Below, one piece after another: positions 11,566 through 26,500 of a stretch of DNA of 64,000 nt. Below the pieces are notes generated by a model. The model did no database searches, was not told the origin of the DNA, and worked only from the letters and a program-made list of their open reading frames with translations. A program made the translations under genes and the position numbers. Position 1 is the first letter of the stretch; every line of letters starts with the position of its first letter. The stretch comes from Anisakis pegreffii. Taxonomy: Eukaryota > Nematoda > Chromadorea > Rhabditida > Anisakidae. The DNA lies in NCBI GenBank assembly GCA_035041965.1, contig JAPYMA010003062.1, positions 1-64,000 on the forward strand. Direction: 5' to 3'.

Positions 11566-14500
11566 ATGGCCTCGGTTGTAAAAGATGAGGGAAGTGGCTA
11601 TCCGATAGCATTGGATAGTTTCATTCCGGATTTGAGCGCGATGGTGAGATTTGATATATCATCAATTGGTTGTTGTTATCAGTTTAATTGTTATCATTGG
11701 TTGTTGTTATCATCGTCATCGAAATATTATCATTATAATCGCAATCCTTTCGATATTCCTTACTTTCAGAATTTACTTTCAGAGATTTCCAGCCAAAAAA
11801 GAGATATTTCTCTAATTGTCGCGTTTCTTTTTCAGAGCTACTCAACTTTGTTAACTCAAACTGTGCTCGCCTGTGTGATTGTCTATGTAATCTTCTCGAA
11901 ATTCAATCGTAAACCACGAGAAAGAGAATTGTCCGAAGAGGTTAGTAATGTTTCTTGAAAATTTCTAAAAAATGAAACATTTCTTTTGAAAATGCTTTTT
12001 TTTCCAATTACGTTCTGCGCATTGAAAATTTCTAACGTTTCGATATATTTTCCAACTTTTTATTGAAAAGCAATATTTTGATAAGAGTGAATGGGGGAAT
12101 TCATAGGAAAAGGAGGCGTTGATAGCGAGTTGGGAACCTGAGCCATTAGTACCGGAAACTCCACCAGATCATCCGGCCTTGAATCCGAAATATGTGGACG
12201 GGTAAGTTAAGATTAAAATTTCGGATTGTGTATAGTCTGTGCTTTCTGTTTCTTTTATCTCGCAGATTCATTTATCTACCCTCGATCTCTTGTAGAAATT
12301 CGATTACAATTCGTTTACAAGAATTGTAATCGCAAGGTATTGAAGTGTTTTTAGACTTGAAGATTGTTATTAATGAGATTTGTGTCATGCTTAATGTGAT
12401 TATTGTAATTGTCAACATAATTATAAACTTGTTGTCGTATTTAAGGAAAATGACGAAGTATGTGCAAATCGATGGAAAGGAATATCTGAATGTCGCTACC
12501 ACAAATTTCTTGGGATTGGTTGGAGATGAACGTATTGAGGTTTGCGTTCTTATTTCTTACAATTAGGAATTTTTAAATTCGAGTGTAATTCGTTTATCAA
12601 CCAAATGGAATTAGTCATTCAAATGTTGAGCGAATATTATTATCTAATAAATAGTTTCAATTAATAGTAGTGAGTAAAATCTGAACTGATTTGAATGTTT
12701 CAATGTTAAAGGCGACAGCTAAGAAAACGATTATGAAGTATGGAGTGGGCTCATGTGGTCCACGAGGTTTCTACGGAACCGTTGATGTTCATCTTGACTT
12801 GGAGAAGGAATTGGCGGAGTTTCTGGGATGCGAAGAGGCCGTTCTGTACAGTTACGGGTTCGCGACAATCGCTAGTGCTATACCAGCTTATGCGAGACGA
12901 GGGGATGTGATCTTCGTCGATAAAGGTTACTTGGATTTTTATGTATCCATTCTTGTTTTACTTTGAAAATCTTAATCTTCAGAAGTTTGTTGACAGCGTT
13001 TAACATTTCATTTCATTTTCGCATTTTTTCAATTTTCCCATTTTTATTAGGTTCAAAGGCTACCGTTTTCCATAAAAACATCTTTGTTTTGATCAGTCAT
13101 TCTGTTTCCGTCACGATTATCAGAAACGTTCGCTATATATCTCCCATTTTATGGTATGAGTCAGGTTAAGGCGAAAATTTTCTGCGAATTTTAGTTTTGA
13201 AAATCGTTTGTTGATGTTTCGACTTAAAAGAGTATTTGTCTATTGGACGTATTGGTTGGTGTTGGTTGTGGAATAGTTTATGAAAAGATTCAGTTGCTTG
13301 AATCATATGAGAACGTGAATATTTGTTAAGGTGTGAACTTCGCCATTCAAAAAGGTGTGCAAGCGTCGAGAAGTCGCATCGAATGGTTCAACCACAATGA
13401 TATGGATGATCTGGAAAGACTTCTCGAGGAACAGGCAAAACTCGACTTAAAAGTATGCTTACAAACTTATCTTAATGAGCATTTTCCTCGTTTTATTATC
13501 ATTGCTTCATTTTTATTGATTTGATCGCTTTGTAGCAGAAAATTTTTAAAAACTCAAAATTTTTGATCTACTTTGTCGACTGTATTGTTACGTTACGATT
13601 GTTTGTTGTGACACATAGGATAGGTCTGATATGGTGGCAAATTGTTCCACATTCTCCAAACTCTCCTTTGGTCATTTAGAGAGGTTCCAATAGTTGGATT
13701 GAATTGCTGCGTTCATTTATGCATTCACTGGATGAGGGGAAATGTTTCAAGATATTGAAGAGATGGAAAAATTTTAAAAGAGTTCTCAATGAAAGAGGAA
13801 TGCACCAATCAGAGGAAGAAATTTCTGTAGCAAATTTCTCAATTGAGGATCCGAAAAAAGCAGCAAAGACACGTCGTTTCATGGTGGTTGAGGGACTGTA
13901 CTACAATTTGGGTGATTTATGTCCATTACCGAAATTGTTGGAGTTGAAGTGGAAATACAAAGTTCGAATCTTTATTGATGAATCGATATCGTTTGGTGTA
14001 CTCGGCAAAACCGGACGAGGTCAGTTAGGAAATCATTTTGAAATGTTTTTCTCGCTATTTCTTTCAGAATTTTTTTACCTTTCTAGATTTTGCCCATTGT
14101 GAAGAAATCAAATCCCTTGAAGGATAGTTTTGTCGCATTCTGAAGAGAATTTCATTGCTCAGAGTACTGAAAGAGTTGCGAGCGATTAGTAAGAGATGAG
14201 TTGTGAATGTGATTGAGTTGATGGCGTAAAGAGAGTGATCAGTAATTATTCCGATAGGAATTCGAAAAAATCGGAAAAAATATGGGCATCAAACTAGGCT
14301 TGGGAGGAATAGAAAACAGCTGAAGAAGGAAAGGATGTGGAGGAATCTTTCTTTCTTTCGTTCCTTTAAAAAAAAAAAAGAATTCATTGGAAGAATCGGA
14401 ATGGAATTGAAATGAAAGTGAATTAAATTATTTATTCAGTTGAATGAAAACAAAAATGATATGCGAAAGAAGAAAGCTACGAGAAAAAATTGTACAATTG

Positions 14501-17500
14501 AGAGAATTGATATTCACTCGTTACAAACAATTACTGATTCTTATGAATCACAATAAAATAACACCGAATGAGAAACTTTGGTTTCTAGGTGAAAGAAGAA
14601 CTATTAGGTATGCTTCTCTCGTAGAGAATAATATCTAATAGTGTAATGGTAACAAGGTATTATTTACAGTTGTGGTGTTTATTTACATTATTACGAGATG
14701 AGAAAATTTTAAAAGAATCGATAGAATTACAATGATATATACATACCCGTAAAGCGATCAAGATCATTGAAGGGTTAGCTTGAAGTGCGAATTTCCTATC
14801 ATGCATACAACTCAGTACTCAATTAGAATCGATAGAATTACAATGATAATAGTAATAATATTAATAATAATACTTCTAACAGCAATAATCCTAATCGTAG
14901 CGATAGTAACAATAGTAACGAGCTTAATAAGTGGATAAATTGAAGGAATTGTGAATGAGAAATAAATAATAAGTGAAGAGTCATTGTCTGGCCACTACGG
15001 CATCGAAACGATTTTATGAAATTAATTTTATATGATAACTGGTTTTGATCGAACTCAACAATGACATTATAATATCGTTTAAACTCATGGTCAGGTGCGA
15101 TTATAACCATGTGCGATAAGAAATAATCAAGTGAATAGAAACAAATAGAATAATCCTGATCAGTGAAAAGCTCTTGAAACTATAGGAAGTTGTTGAATCG
15201 GGTGAGTTATCCGGCAAAATTTTGGTTTTTTGAACTGGTTTCCGTGCTGTGAGCAGTTTTCCGTACGTAACCATCAGATCTAGGGCGACACCATTGGTCC
15301 ATCCGAAACCAGCCTGGAAATTATTTGGATTGGATTCGTTTGATATGTCAACTGAACAACAATTTGTTGAACGGATCATAGCAATGATGATTTAAAAGTA
15401 ATAGAAATGGCACCACTTGTATCTGTAATACTAGTGATATTAATGGTAATATCAGTGAGTGGTAATGAATATAGCAATATTAGTGGCAATAATAATAATA
15501 ATCGTAAAAAAGCACTTGATTTTCGTATTCGCCTCCGTTTGCTCGATTGAAATCCGTTTGCGTTACATCATATTTCTCCCACATTTTTTTGTCCCACCTA
15601 TACGCTTGATAATTACGATTTATCCACTTGCTGGCGATTTCGAACGCTTTTTGTTGCATACTGAAGAGAAAATTTGATTTTTGTGGTATTGATTGTTACA
15701 TTTGTGAGGAGATGGAATGATTAGTTTGGTTCGAGTTGCGTATTTAATTGTAAGGAATTGTTGCCTGTAATAAGAGGACTTGCGAAGTCCCTCGACGATC
15801 ATATGATTGACAGGTGCCCAACCATTCGGATAATCCCATTGTTGATGGGTGTCTTTGACCAGACTGAAAAAATTACGCGTAATGATAATGAAATGCTCTA
15901 TTCAATGGAATGATTTTAATGGTGTTTAGCTAATTTATTAACTAAAAGTTTGATAAATTTATGTGACTCGATTAGCCTTATTGAACTTATAGTCAGTCAT
16001 TTTCATATAGTCTTATTGAACTCTGAGTTTATGGTATCCAGCAAGAGGCTTTTGGTATGTGATGGTGATAATTGGCTGTCAGATCGAGGATAAAAACTTT
16101 TTGGTAACTATCGAGTAGCGTATAGATCACAGCTAGATTACGCCTTACCTTGTTGGTATTCCGCCTGGAAATCCCAAATAGCCAACTCTCTCCAAAGTGT
16201 CCAGCACATCAGTCATCATACGAGCATCAAGTCGATGGTAACATTCGGTAAAAAGTGGCGCAGCCACTGACGGATATGCATCATGCTCCCATTGCCCGTC
16301 CTGAACCCTCACATCGAACCAAACGCCTTCTTTTTGATCGAAAAATACGTCTGTGAACGTATCGACGAAATCATTGCGCTCACGAAACAGTTCCGCATGA
16401 CGACTGTAGTTGCCTGAAGGTCGCTGATAACGAAATGCGTTCCACTTTGAATATATCTTCGAAAGATCTGATCTCCGATATTCTTTGAGAAAATTCTAGG
16501 AATTCTACTAGAAGTTTACCATTGTTTTTCATATTTTTTTGCCTAAACTGGAAAATTCAGACGCATTTCTGTAAAAATTTTTAAATGAATTTCAAAAGAA
16601 ATTCCGAAATCAGACGTTTTTTTAAATAAGCGAACACAACCAAGAAGAAAGATGAAATGGTAGATTTTCAAAAAGTTGTTTGGAAGATTGTAAATTTATG
16701 GAGATTATAGAGCATTCTGGTGAGTCGTCATAACATTTATATGTATGTAATACGATAGTGAAGATGGTATTTTTCGGAACTGACCTATTCTACCGTGTAA
16801 ATGCGCCAGAATAGCCATATTCCAGCACATGAAAGCGTTCAAATCAACTGGTGCTATTTGCGATGTCTGCGTGGTTTTCATTGTTTTTCGATCAGCCATC
16901 CATCTGCTACTGAAATCCCAACCGGACTCGGCCGCACTCGCAATATCCCTCCACAGTTGTCGCTTCTTGTCAGGGCTAACCTGATTGGCAGTTTCATAGT
17001 CTTCACGATAGGATTCTGGTCTAAATGAAGAGATTATTTTTTTGAGTTGCAATTTTTACAATGTTAAGGGTTCATCCTTTCATTTTGTCAATTTTGATTT
17101 GTGTGGTGATATATTGGCATTCCGGAACATTTGTTATTGAGGATTTTTTTTTAAATTGAAAGGAGATCGAAGAATTAGAGACATTCAGTGGGGAACTCGC
17201 CTTGGCACATTACTATCAGCTCGATAGCGAAAAACTGTATAGTTACGATCGTTTTTAGTGATTTGAACTGTTCGTCTGGTTTTCCAGAATTCCAATTCCT
17301 GAAAAAAATATTCCAAGTCCGAATTCAGTCCCAGATTCTATCGCAAGCATTTTCTCATCGAAATAATCCAAAAAAATCCACAAAAACAATTGAAAAATCC
17401 AGAGACACAGAAAGAAAGAAATCCAGAACGAACCCGTTCCATAGCATCAATCGCCTTTCTGAGGAAAATATCATCCCGTGTGGCCATATGATATTCATAT

Positions 17501-20500
17501 ACCATTGGTATGAACATAGGAGGTTGAGAACGTCGCATATAGTAGATACGACCACCGTTCGGAATGAAACCATTCCTCTCAATCAAATGTTGAAAATTCT
17601 CAATCATTCGTTTCGTTGTTTCGTGCATTCCTGAAAAACTCAACACAAATTTTCAGCCAGAATTTGCAAAATTTTCATCTGTCTCGTGGGATTTACATGG
17701 GACTGATAGGATTTGCAAATTCTCCTACCAAACATTGCCTTATGATCAAAATTTCTTTCATAACTCAGAAAATCGCTATGAAAATAACACCATAAGCGGA
17801 AAATTAATGAGTGCTGATAATTTCTGAAAAAAATGAGCAGTGTTCGTGGAATAGTGATGGATCTGTAGAAATGACAAAACTGTAGAAATTCCGCTCACCT
17901 GAAGCAATCAATCCTTTCACAATCCAGTAACTGTCCCAATAGTAGAATTCTCGGAAGCGACCGCCAGGTATGATGAATTCATTGGGGACGTACAGCAGCG
18001 AGAAACGTTCGGGTTGTTCGTTTACCTATTAAAACATATATTGTAATTATTGCGATCGCATTCTGTCTTGTCTGTGAGCTGTGAAAACTTGTTTCAAAAC
18101 CTGATGAAGAAACGAATAAGTTCAAAATTTGACGGATGTATTGCTTGAGCACTCTAGTGACATTCACTATTATCCTCTCGTATTGATGCAGAAGATTCCA
18201 CCGAAAGAATCGATTGATCTCAAAAACTATCGAACGCTTAGTCTTAGAAGCTTTTGCAAAATCGTCGGAGTTGACCTCACCTCCTTCTTGATAGTTCTGC
18301 AAAGTTTCTTCCAGACCGTGTGTACGTCCAAAGCGAAATCTCTCAGTGCCGGATCGTCTATTGACATAAGTTTTTGTGGCTGTTCCTGCCAATCTACTAA
18401 GTCACATCTGAAGGCGGATATATGCAAAAATATTGTTGCTCCAATTCGTTGCTCCTCAAGAGGGCATTTGCAGAGAAATTTTGTTCACTTTCTGAGATAT
18501 ATTTTAAATTTTCGGTTCATATCAGTACCCGTTCTGTTTACTCTTCAACACATTTCAACTTTAGAAAAATCCATCTTATCAAGGAAATAATCTTAATTCG
18601 AAGTGAAAGTGAATGATTACTGAAGAATGAAATTGACGATGCTCAATACTGTTTGTACTCTCAGCAATGAAATTTTGTAAGAACGACGAAATGAGACATT
18701 GATTATGGGAGAACCAGCAGTGATCTAAATGAATGATCTAGTTGTGGAATTTGATTGTGCGGTTATCTCTGTTATATGTAACTTAAGATATCAATATCCA
18801 GGATATTCATATAGGATGTTATGAGCATTGTTATCTATGGACCACTATTCGTAATGCGATAGGCAACGTACTGTCCAAAAGAACCGAAAAAGTAGTTTTT
18901 TTAAACGAATTCCATGAAGAACCAAAGCTGGAATTGTAACAGTATTGTACTCACTTCTCCATTTCGTTGCCTTCCACGTCGAAATGCTCTTCAACAAAGT
19001 CGATGACCTGATCGCGATGATCTTTCGTAATCGACTGCGAGAAACGTTCCTTGAATCTGGCCACTATCTGATCGGGATCCATTTTGAGTGGTTTATCGAC
19101 GAACGTTTTCGAATCGTTGAACAGATGCATCATCATGACGGCATGCAACAAATCGCCTTGACAGTAGATGGCCGCATTACGAGAGTCATGTATATCACAT
19201 GCGAACTCAGGACTTTCATATCGATCACTGAGAATATCCTCTTGTGAAGGCAATTGCACGCTCGGATCGACCAGCAGCATTTCTTTCTCGTCACCCTTCT
19301 CCAATTTCCCACTTTCGTTTGCTTTTCGACTGTTATCATTTCTTGTGTTGGCGTCATTTTCATTGGACTTTTGAAGCTCTTCAACTGTGTGGTAGAGCCA
19401 AAATTTGGCCAATCTGGGCATGGCAGATCGCAGCAAATAGTATGAGGGAGTTGCTGGTGTTTGGATGAATTCGTTTGCGATGGGCCTTCTGAGAGTTTGG
19501 TTAGTAGTAGGTTCAGATGGTACATGGATTGGAGACAGAGGCTGATCGAGATTAGGAGCACTTAGATCAATTTGAGCGGGTAGTACCAGAATAGGTGGAC
19601 TGGAGTCAGGGCGAGAGTTTGTGTGATTCGGGTGAAGAATAGCTGGGGGAACGGGGAGAGTCAGCTCCTTGGGTAGGACCAAACTTGGAGCGAGAGCGAC
19701 CGAAACCGGAGCCGCGATGAGAATCGGCGGGCCTGGTGGCAGTTCCAGCGATGGATTGCTTATCACTGCCTCAGATGGCCTATTCAATGCCCTATCAGTA
19801 TCAGAAGGTTGCAGTGGAGGAATCTGAGGCTCATTGAAAGCAGCAGATTGATGACCGTTCGGACCGAGTGGGCTTTGATGTAGTGGATGGCTGTGAGCTC
19901 CGGCATCTTTGTTCGCATTTGTCATCGGTGTATTCATATTCAAATTTGTTGATGTTCTTCCGATGGGATTTGTTATCGATGGACTGTTGGGCAGTCGCAA
20001 CAAAATTTCCCGTCTAAGCTCTTCAGCGGTTACTGGCTTCTGCACAGGATTTACAATATCTCGAACAGGTGCATTCGCCGTTTGAATACTCTCAGCACCT
20101 GGAGAGTGTTGAGGTTCAGCTAGTTTCTCATGTGTATCGTCTCTCCGCTCTTCCTGATGTTGTTTGGTCTCCGCTTGTGGCTCGTCACTATGGTGACTGC
20201 TGCGGTGGTCGCAGTTTTCGCCTGAGCATTCCGTTGCCGGTGCAGACTTTTGTTGGTTGTTTTCTGGTTCTCCGGAGTGATTTTGACTGTGTTGAGTTGG
20301 AGCTGTTTGGTTCTTTTCTGAGCCACTTATTGAGACTATCGATTTTGGCTCTGCTAAATGAAACAGCAATATGGGATCAGCTGGAACGTGCGACAGTTCC
20401 TCGGCATTTGACGAAGGCGACAATGGGGATTCTTCATTAGATCGGTGATTTTCTGATGACGGCAGAATCGTAATTACAGGTACAGGTATAGGTGCAGGCG

Positions 20501-23500
20501 GCGGATTATCGAGATGTAATGAAGCACCCGGTTGACCTAGAATATCACTTGAAATAGCCTCAGTAGGAGCACTGCGAGATCTCTGGACATTGCGCACTAG
20601 AAAAATCGTCGCAATGAATAAAGTAGTACGCAAATATTGAATAATATTCATTAAAAGCAATCTGAAAATTCATTGTTTCATTATCGAGAATATTTATCCA
20701 GTAGCACAAAGCTGGTTTGCGTTAGCGTGAATGCACTTCATCATATTCCAAATAATGTTCTCTCAATCACTTGACGATTAAATTCTAGTGCACAAGATAT
20801 TAAGGAAGAAGAGTCGCCTTCTCATTCTTACTTATTTATATGCATAAGGTTGAGAGACTCTATTGTTTCGCTGGAAAGTTACTCTAAAAAGTGGACTCTT
20901 TGCTTATTGCTCCTAATCGAAATTTTCATAAAAATTATATGATTTATTGAAAAGGGGAGTTGACAAGAGGCAGGTAATATCAATCCGAACAACGAGGTAT
21001 TCAATCAAATGGTCACACAATAAGTTGACTAGTATATGAAGTAACTCGTATTCGGCAGTAGTTTATGGACTGAAATCTAGTTATTGATTGAGTATTTGAT
21101 GTTGTTTAATCACCTGTCTGTAAGATAATAAATTCATAAAAACAACTATCTATTTCTACTTCATCTATCTTTGATCATTTTCATACCCACCCAACATATT
21201 AACATCGCATTTATAATGATGCGGTCTGATAAAATAGCAAATTGTTTAACGCGTTGATCGGTGTATCATTTAATGCACACATAACTGGTTTCTCCATATG
21301 TCACCTGTGATGCTCACTGTGAGCAAGACTAAGCTCTATCTCGTCATAACTTGAAACGTTATATTACTTCCTAAAAAATGCTCTGGTTTTTTCCGGTTTC
21401 AGAAGCGGAATTTTTCCATTTTCCGATCTATCTACACTTCCTAAATGTTTTTTCCTCGAACTTTGCATTGTTATATTAGGACAGTTATATTCTGGCAATT
21501 GGCTAGTGAAGTCAGTGGTAGAACTGGGTTGATCTTCAAAGACAAACACTATAAAGAATAGGAAGAATTCATCGCAGCCTATTACTACTTAATCTTATGT
21601 TTAAGTAGTAATAGGCTGCGATGAATTGCATTAATTCTTAAGGTTATGACTTCAAGCAAAACAAACAAAACAGCGAAATGGTTGGCATAGCTGTCATAGC
21701 GAAGTGATCAATCACAAATCAACGATAACATGTGATCTGTCGAAATTCAAACTCGAATGAACGGGAAATTATATCGAAAAGCTCACAATAGAGAAAATCT
21801 CAAAAATGTCCATACAGAAACGTGCATGAATAAAAAAATGATGAAAAGAATAGAATTTTTTTCGTGAATGTGACATTGTTCCCATTGAATTACTCACATC
21901 AGCTGCTGCAATATAACTGAGTGTTATAAGCGAACAGTTAATGTGAACTCGTCTCAAGGAATCGCTTATATAAGAATGATGCATCGCGAATGTAATGCCC
22001 AAAAATGCATCGATACTCCTCCTCATCAAAAAGGCGTGACCGTTTTTATGGTACCGTCTAGAGAAGACTATTTGTGATTTGCTCGTGATGATGGGGCTTC
22101 ATCGGTTCAGTTGTCGTGCTCGATTGATTGGTTGAATCAGTGAAATTTAAAGTGTGCACATGCTCATGCTGATGCTGATGACGACGATGTCCTTGTCAGT
22201 TTCTGTTTTGTCAATTTATTTCTTCTTCGTCTTAATTTTTTCCCATAAAATTGTCTTCATGATCGCTGATCGTCACATTATGTGATGGGGAGGGGAACCA
22301 ACCAATCGCCATCTCTTTGCTACCGTTTCGTACGCAAAATGAACTCAATTCACTTCGAACACCTATCAAGACACTCATTTAACTGATCATTCAGTTGAGA
22401 ATTTTAAGTAGTTTTTACATGACGGATGTTATTTTTATTATTTTTGTCATTAACATATTAATGGCAGTATTATTGTTAATATTACTCTTATTATTGGCAT
22501 TATTTTTATTTTTATAATGAAAGTTTCGTAATCACTATATCATATTATTGATGTTATTTCATTATTCGAACAATATTATACCATCATCAACAGCATTACT
22601 TCTATGTTTTATTTTTATTCAGTTCAAGTGATTTGATACACATCCATCCGTCTGATCGATTGCATTGAATGGGGACTAATAACAGCAGTAATAATGCTAG
22701 CACTGAAATGCTCATGGAAGGAACTTGTTCTGGGGCATAGCTCTGATTGGTGATGTTTTAGAATTGCGATCATCGTTATTAATGTGACGAGATTGACATC
22801 ATCATAAACCAGCAGCAACATCAGTAGTTCATTTCATTGATTAATTACACATGTTCAACGATTTGACATACAATAGTCACACATACGTATAGGGAATGCA
22901 TGAGATTGGATTGCGAGCACACATGATATTTATTATATTTGAACATTTTGATACAGAGATGGATTGAAGATGAACTGAAACTTTCAACAAAATCAACTGA
23001 CAAATTATGTGTTCACACCGAAGAACCACAATTGTACAATTCGTAAGAGTTTGAAAATCTAGAATGTAGATATTCTGATTAGGTTGATTTGACCATAAAA
23101 GATTAGCTTGAGGGTAGGTCAAAAACCTCTTAGGATCGGACTCGTTTTGGGTGACTTCGAAGGCTAGGAATGATCTGTCTTGTTCTCAGGGATTTTTTGA
23201 AATTTTTCATTTTTTTGCAGGAATGCAGGATTTTGCTTTCTGTTTTGTATCCCTGCATATTTTTCCAGAATTTAAATCTGTTTTTCATTTTATTCACTTT
23301 TTGATCATGAAGACACCGGCTACAAATTCGTTGATCTAGACGTATCAGCCTGATCTCAAGTTCACGAAAAGCATTGATGAAGAGGTAGAAATGGACTGAC
23401 TGCATCGGAGCACTGAATTAATATGAGCAATTCACATAAACAAGCCAGTATCAATACCGAATGAAAGTATTGCTTCGAGACGAATTCAACTATGCGAAAT

Positions 23501-26500
23501 GGTCAGCTAGTGAACAAGGACACATCAAAGGAAACCAAAATGGGGAATCTCTGATTTGTGGTTTCGGTTTCCACTGATTACGAGAAATCTGCCGTTGTCA
23601 TGATACGCGATCGATGCTCTTTTCGTAGGAAACAAGAAGAATTGTTTGGGTGAACCGAATGAAAACTGAGAAATGATTTCTTCCATTTTCGTTTCATTTT
23701 CTCATTGAATCAATCAATCAATCGTTCGGTAGTTATCAATCGAAAACGAAAATGCACAAACAAACAGAATTGTCTATTTGTTTTCACTTCCATGTGTCAT
23801 CATCACCTCCAAGGGAAAGCCCGTTTCAAGTGGACGTGATTTATGATCGCTGAATTCCGAATTCAATCACATCTTTGTGATCCAAATTGATGGCAGTTTA
23901 ATTAAGATTAATTGAAATTTTTCGAATCACAAGTTAATTTTTAAAGGTTCGATTTTTATTTAAAAAAGGTGACATTCGTCATCGAGTCTCGTGACTAGTT
24001 GAAGCACAGTTTACACTATTGTCTTGGATGAGCCGTATCGCATGGTAAACATACAAATGAATATATCAGAAGCAATTAATAAGGCAGAATGCATGATATT
24101 GTTCATCATGTTTGAATTTTTTTTGAATTTCAAATGTTTTATTCCGCAAATGTGAGATAGATAATTTATGTGGAAAGGTTTACAGAAGACGTTACAAGCA
24201 TGACATATGCCATATGGTACATATGCAAAAAGAAATCAGTAATACTTTATTCAAACTGGTTTCGTACAAGAGTACAATTAATTGCTGAATTGAATCGATA
24301 TTTAATTTTTTTTTGCATTCCGTTTCAAATGTTCTTTATTCATCTATTTTGTTTGCACGGATCAACTTAAGTGATGAAACGTGACATTTTCAGGTTTGTT
24401 TGTTATTATAGAAGCATTCAAGCATACATTTTATTAATTTCTTAACTCTCTATTTATGATTTAGAACAGTATGCTGGAACTGAAGTAGTGTTATCGTTGG
24501 TAGGGAAAGTGAACAATTTTTTGCGTATTCTGTCGAAATTTCTCGTATAGGGACGATGTATGCATTCTTTCATAGAGAGATTCACTGATTGAATTAATTT
24601 ATTCAAAAATGAATAAACAACTGCTTCATTGCATACTAATCATTGAATTTCAATATGTTTGGTTTCTGATTGGATATTCACTAGGAATGTCATAGGATTG
24701 ATTGGAATCTGTAATTTGTCATAGGAATGTCATAGGATTGATTGGAATCTGTAGTTTGTCATAGGAATGTCGTAGGATTGATTGGAATCTGTAGTTTTCG
24801 GTGGCAATTAATTGAGTGAAACTGTCAAATTTTATGGGAATCAGTGAAATTTTTCTCGTGCATTCTGAAATTTCAACCATGGTGAGGGTTGTCTCGCCGT
24901 TTTGGGCATCTTTGTTTAAGAGAGTGTCTTTGAATTTTGGAGTTGAATAGGTTGAGATAGATGTTATGAGAACATTGATCGTTCGATGATTTCATGTTTT
25001 CATAATTTTACTTTGATTTGATTTGAGTTGACTCAATTTCATAATCCATGTGGCTTTATGATGACTCTCATCAGTGTATATTTCGATAGTATTTCAAATA
25101 AACAAAAGCATTAAAAAGCATTTACAACACAATAGAGTACAGTTTTTCCACAGTGAATGATTCGAAAGTGCGTTAATGCAAATTACTATTGTATAATTCA
25201 AAGGTATGCCACTGTATTGAATTCATGTTAGTATTTGGGGAAATTGAAGAGAATATCTGCAGCACTTATATATGCAATTTCACATTCGAGTAGTAAGCTT
25301 TTTGCTGGATAATTGTAATGATGCTTTGAGGATTCTCGATGTAAGCATGCGAGTGAAGAGTTTAGAATAGTAACCTTCTCTGTTCAGTAATCATGTGTAA
25401 GCAGGCGATTTTTGGGTTCGCTGAGCTCGTTCAAATGTAAATATACGTAGAAATTTTAAAATGAATGCAACAAAGCTAGCACAAGCATGATTGAACTTCT
25501 TCGTAAAAGTGTATTCATTGAAGCTTACCGAATAAGTTACATATCTCTGTGCATCGATTAGGTAAATACCTACAAAAACGGAGTTTTCACTGGTCCAGGT
25601 GGAATTCATTCCTTATACTGAATAAAATTTTCAAGGCCTGTTTAAGTTTTTAGTTTTCAAACAGAAAATTTTCAGGAATATGTGAGCACTATGGCGTGGA
25701 CGTGATTGATGTGGACATGATAATGGCATCGCTCGAGAATGCTTTGGCCACCACGGGAGGATTCTGTGCAGGGCGGTCTTTCGTTGTTGGACATCAGCGA
25801 CTTTCAGGTGGGATTTATTTTTGTCGTCTGAAGATGGCCATTTTTGTTGAAATGTTGCCGAGAAAATTCTCATCATTTCAGTGTGAGAATTCCTGTGACT
25901 TTCTGCGAGCAATTCAAGAAATCGACTGCAATAGACATATTCGTAGTTTGACGTATTCCTTAGGAATATTGATGAATACTAGAGTGAATACGTTTATGCT
26001 TCCATATTTCCATTTTGAGCAGTCTCAAACCCATATTTTAGTTAGAGTGATTCAGAATCATTAATGTTGATTACTGTTTAACATTGATGTCAACGATTTG
26101 GTTGGCATAGTTGTTTTTAAGAGTCAGCATAGAGAAAACTTTAGAATGCTCGTGGGTTATCGCACCTCATAACGATGAGTCTCATCAATCAAATGTCTGA
26201 ATGAGTTGTTATTGTTGGGTTGAAAATTGTCACAATCGAAGAAGAATATTTTGAAAATTTGATCGATTTGATGAAAATATTTGTAATATTTTTAAAGTGT
26301 CCTGATAGTACATGAAAACAAAAAGTTGATTGGTAAAAAGAGTAATTAATCAAAACTTTGATAGAATATAACGGATGTCATGTGCTGTCAACGATATACA
26401 CTATCAATAACATTATCAGTGATAAATTATATGTTGTGAAACTTTTAAAGATGATTTTTGATGTTCACATATAAACAAATTTGTTCAGGGAATGAGATGT

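Larger units (their letters stand above)
20669..25675. other. right part of SPTLC1 intron 7, upstream region of trehalase
   Basis: About 5 kb with no convincing coding frame on either strand. It must contain the trehalase promoter. It holds a 27-bp perfect hairpin (21566-21627) and a three-copy 40-bp tandem repeat (24681-24799), both listed separately. AT-rich simple repeats occur around 22430-22560. No other gene was recognised. Confidence 0.5.

Noticed and set aside
19133..20440. Other-frame and plus-strand ORFs across the first trehalase exon
   Set aside because: They lie entirely within the 565-codon trehalase frame and have Ser/Leu-rich antisense composition.
22877..23405. Minus-strand ORFs of 81 and 91 codons in SPTLC1 intron 7
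   Set aside because: AT-driven composition, no signal peptide or motif, and no supporting splice sites.
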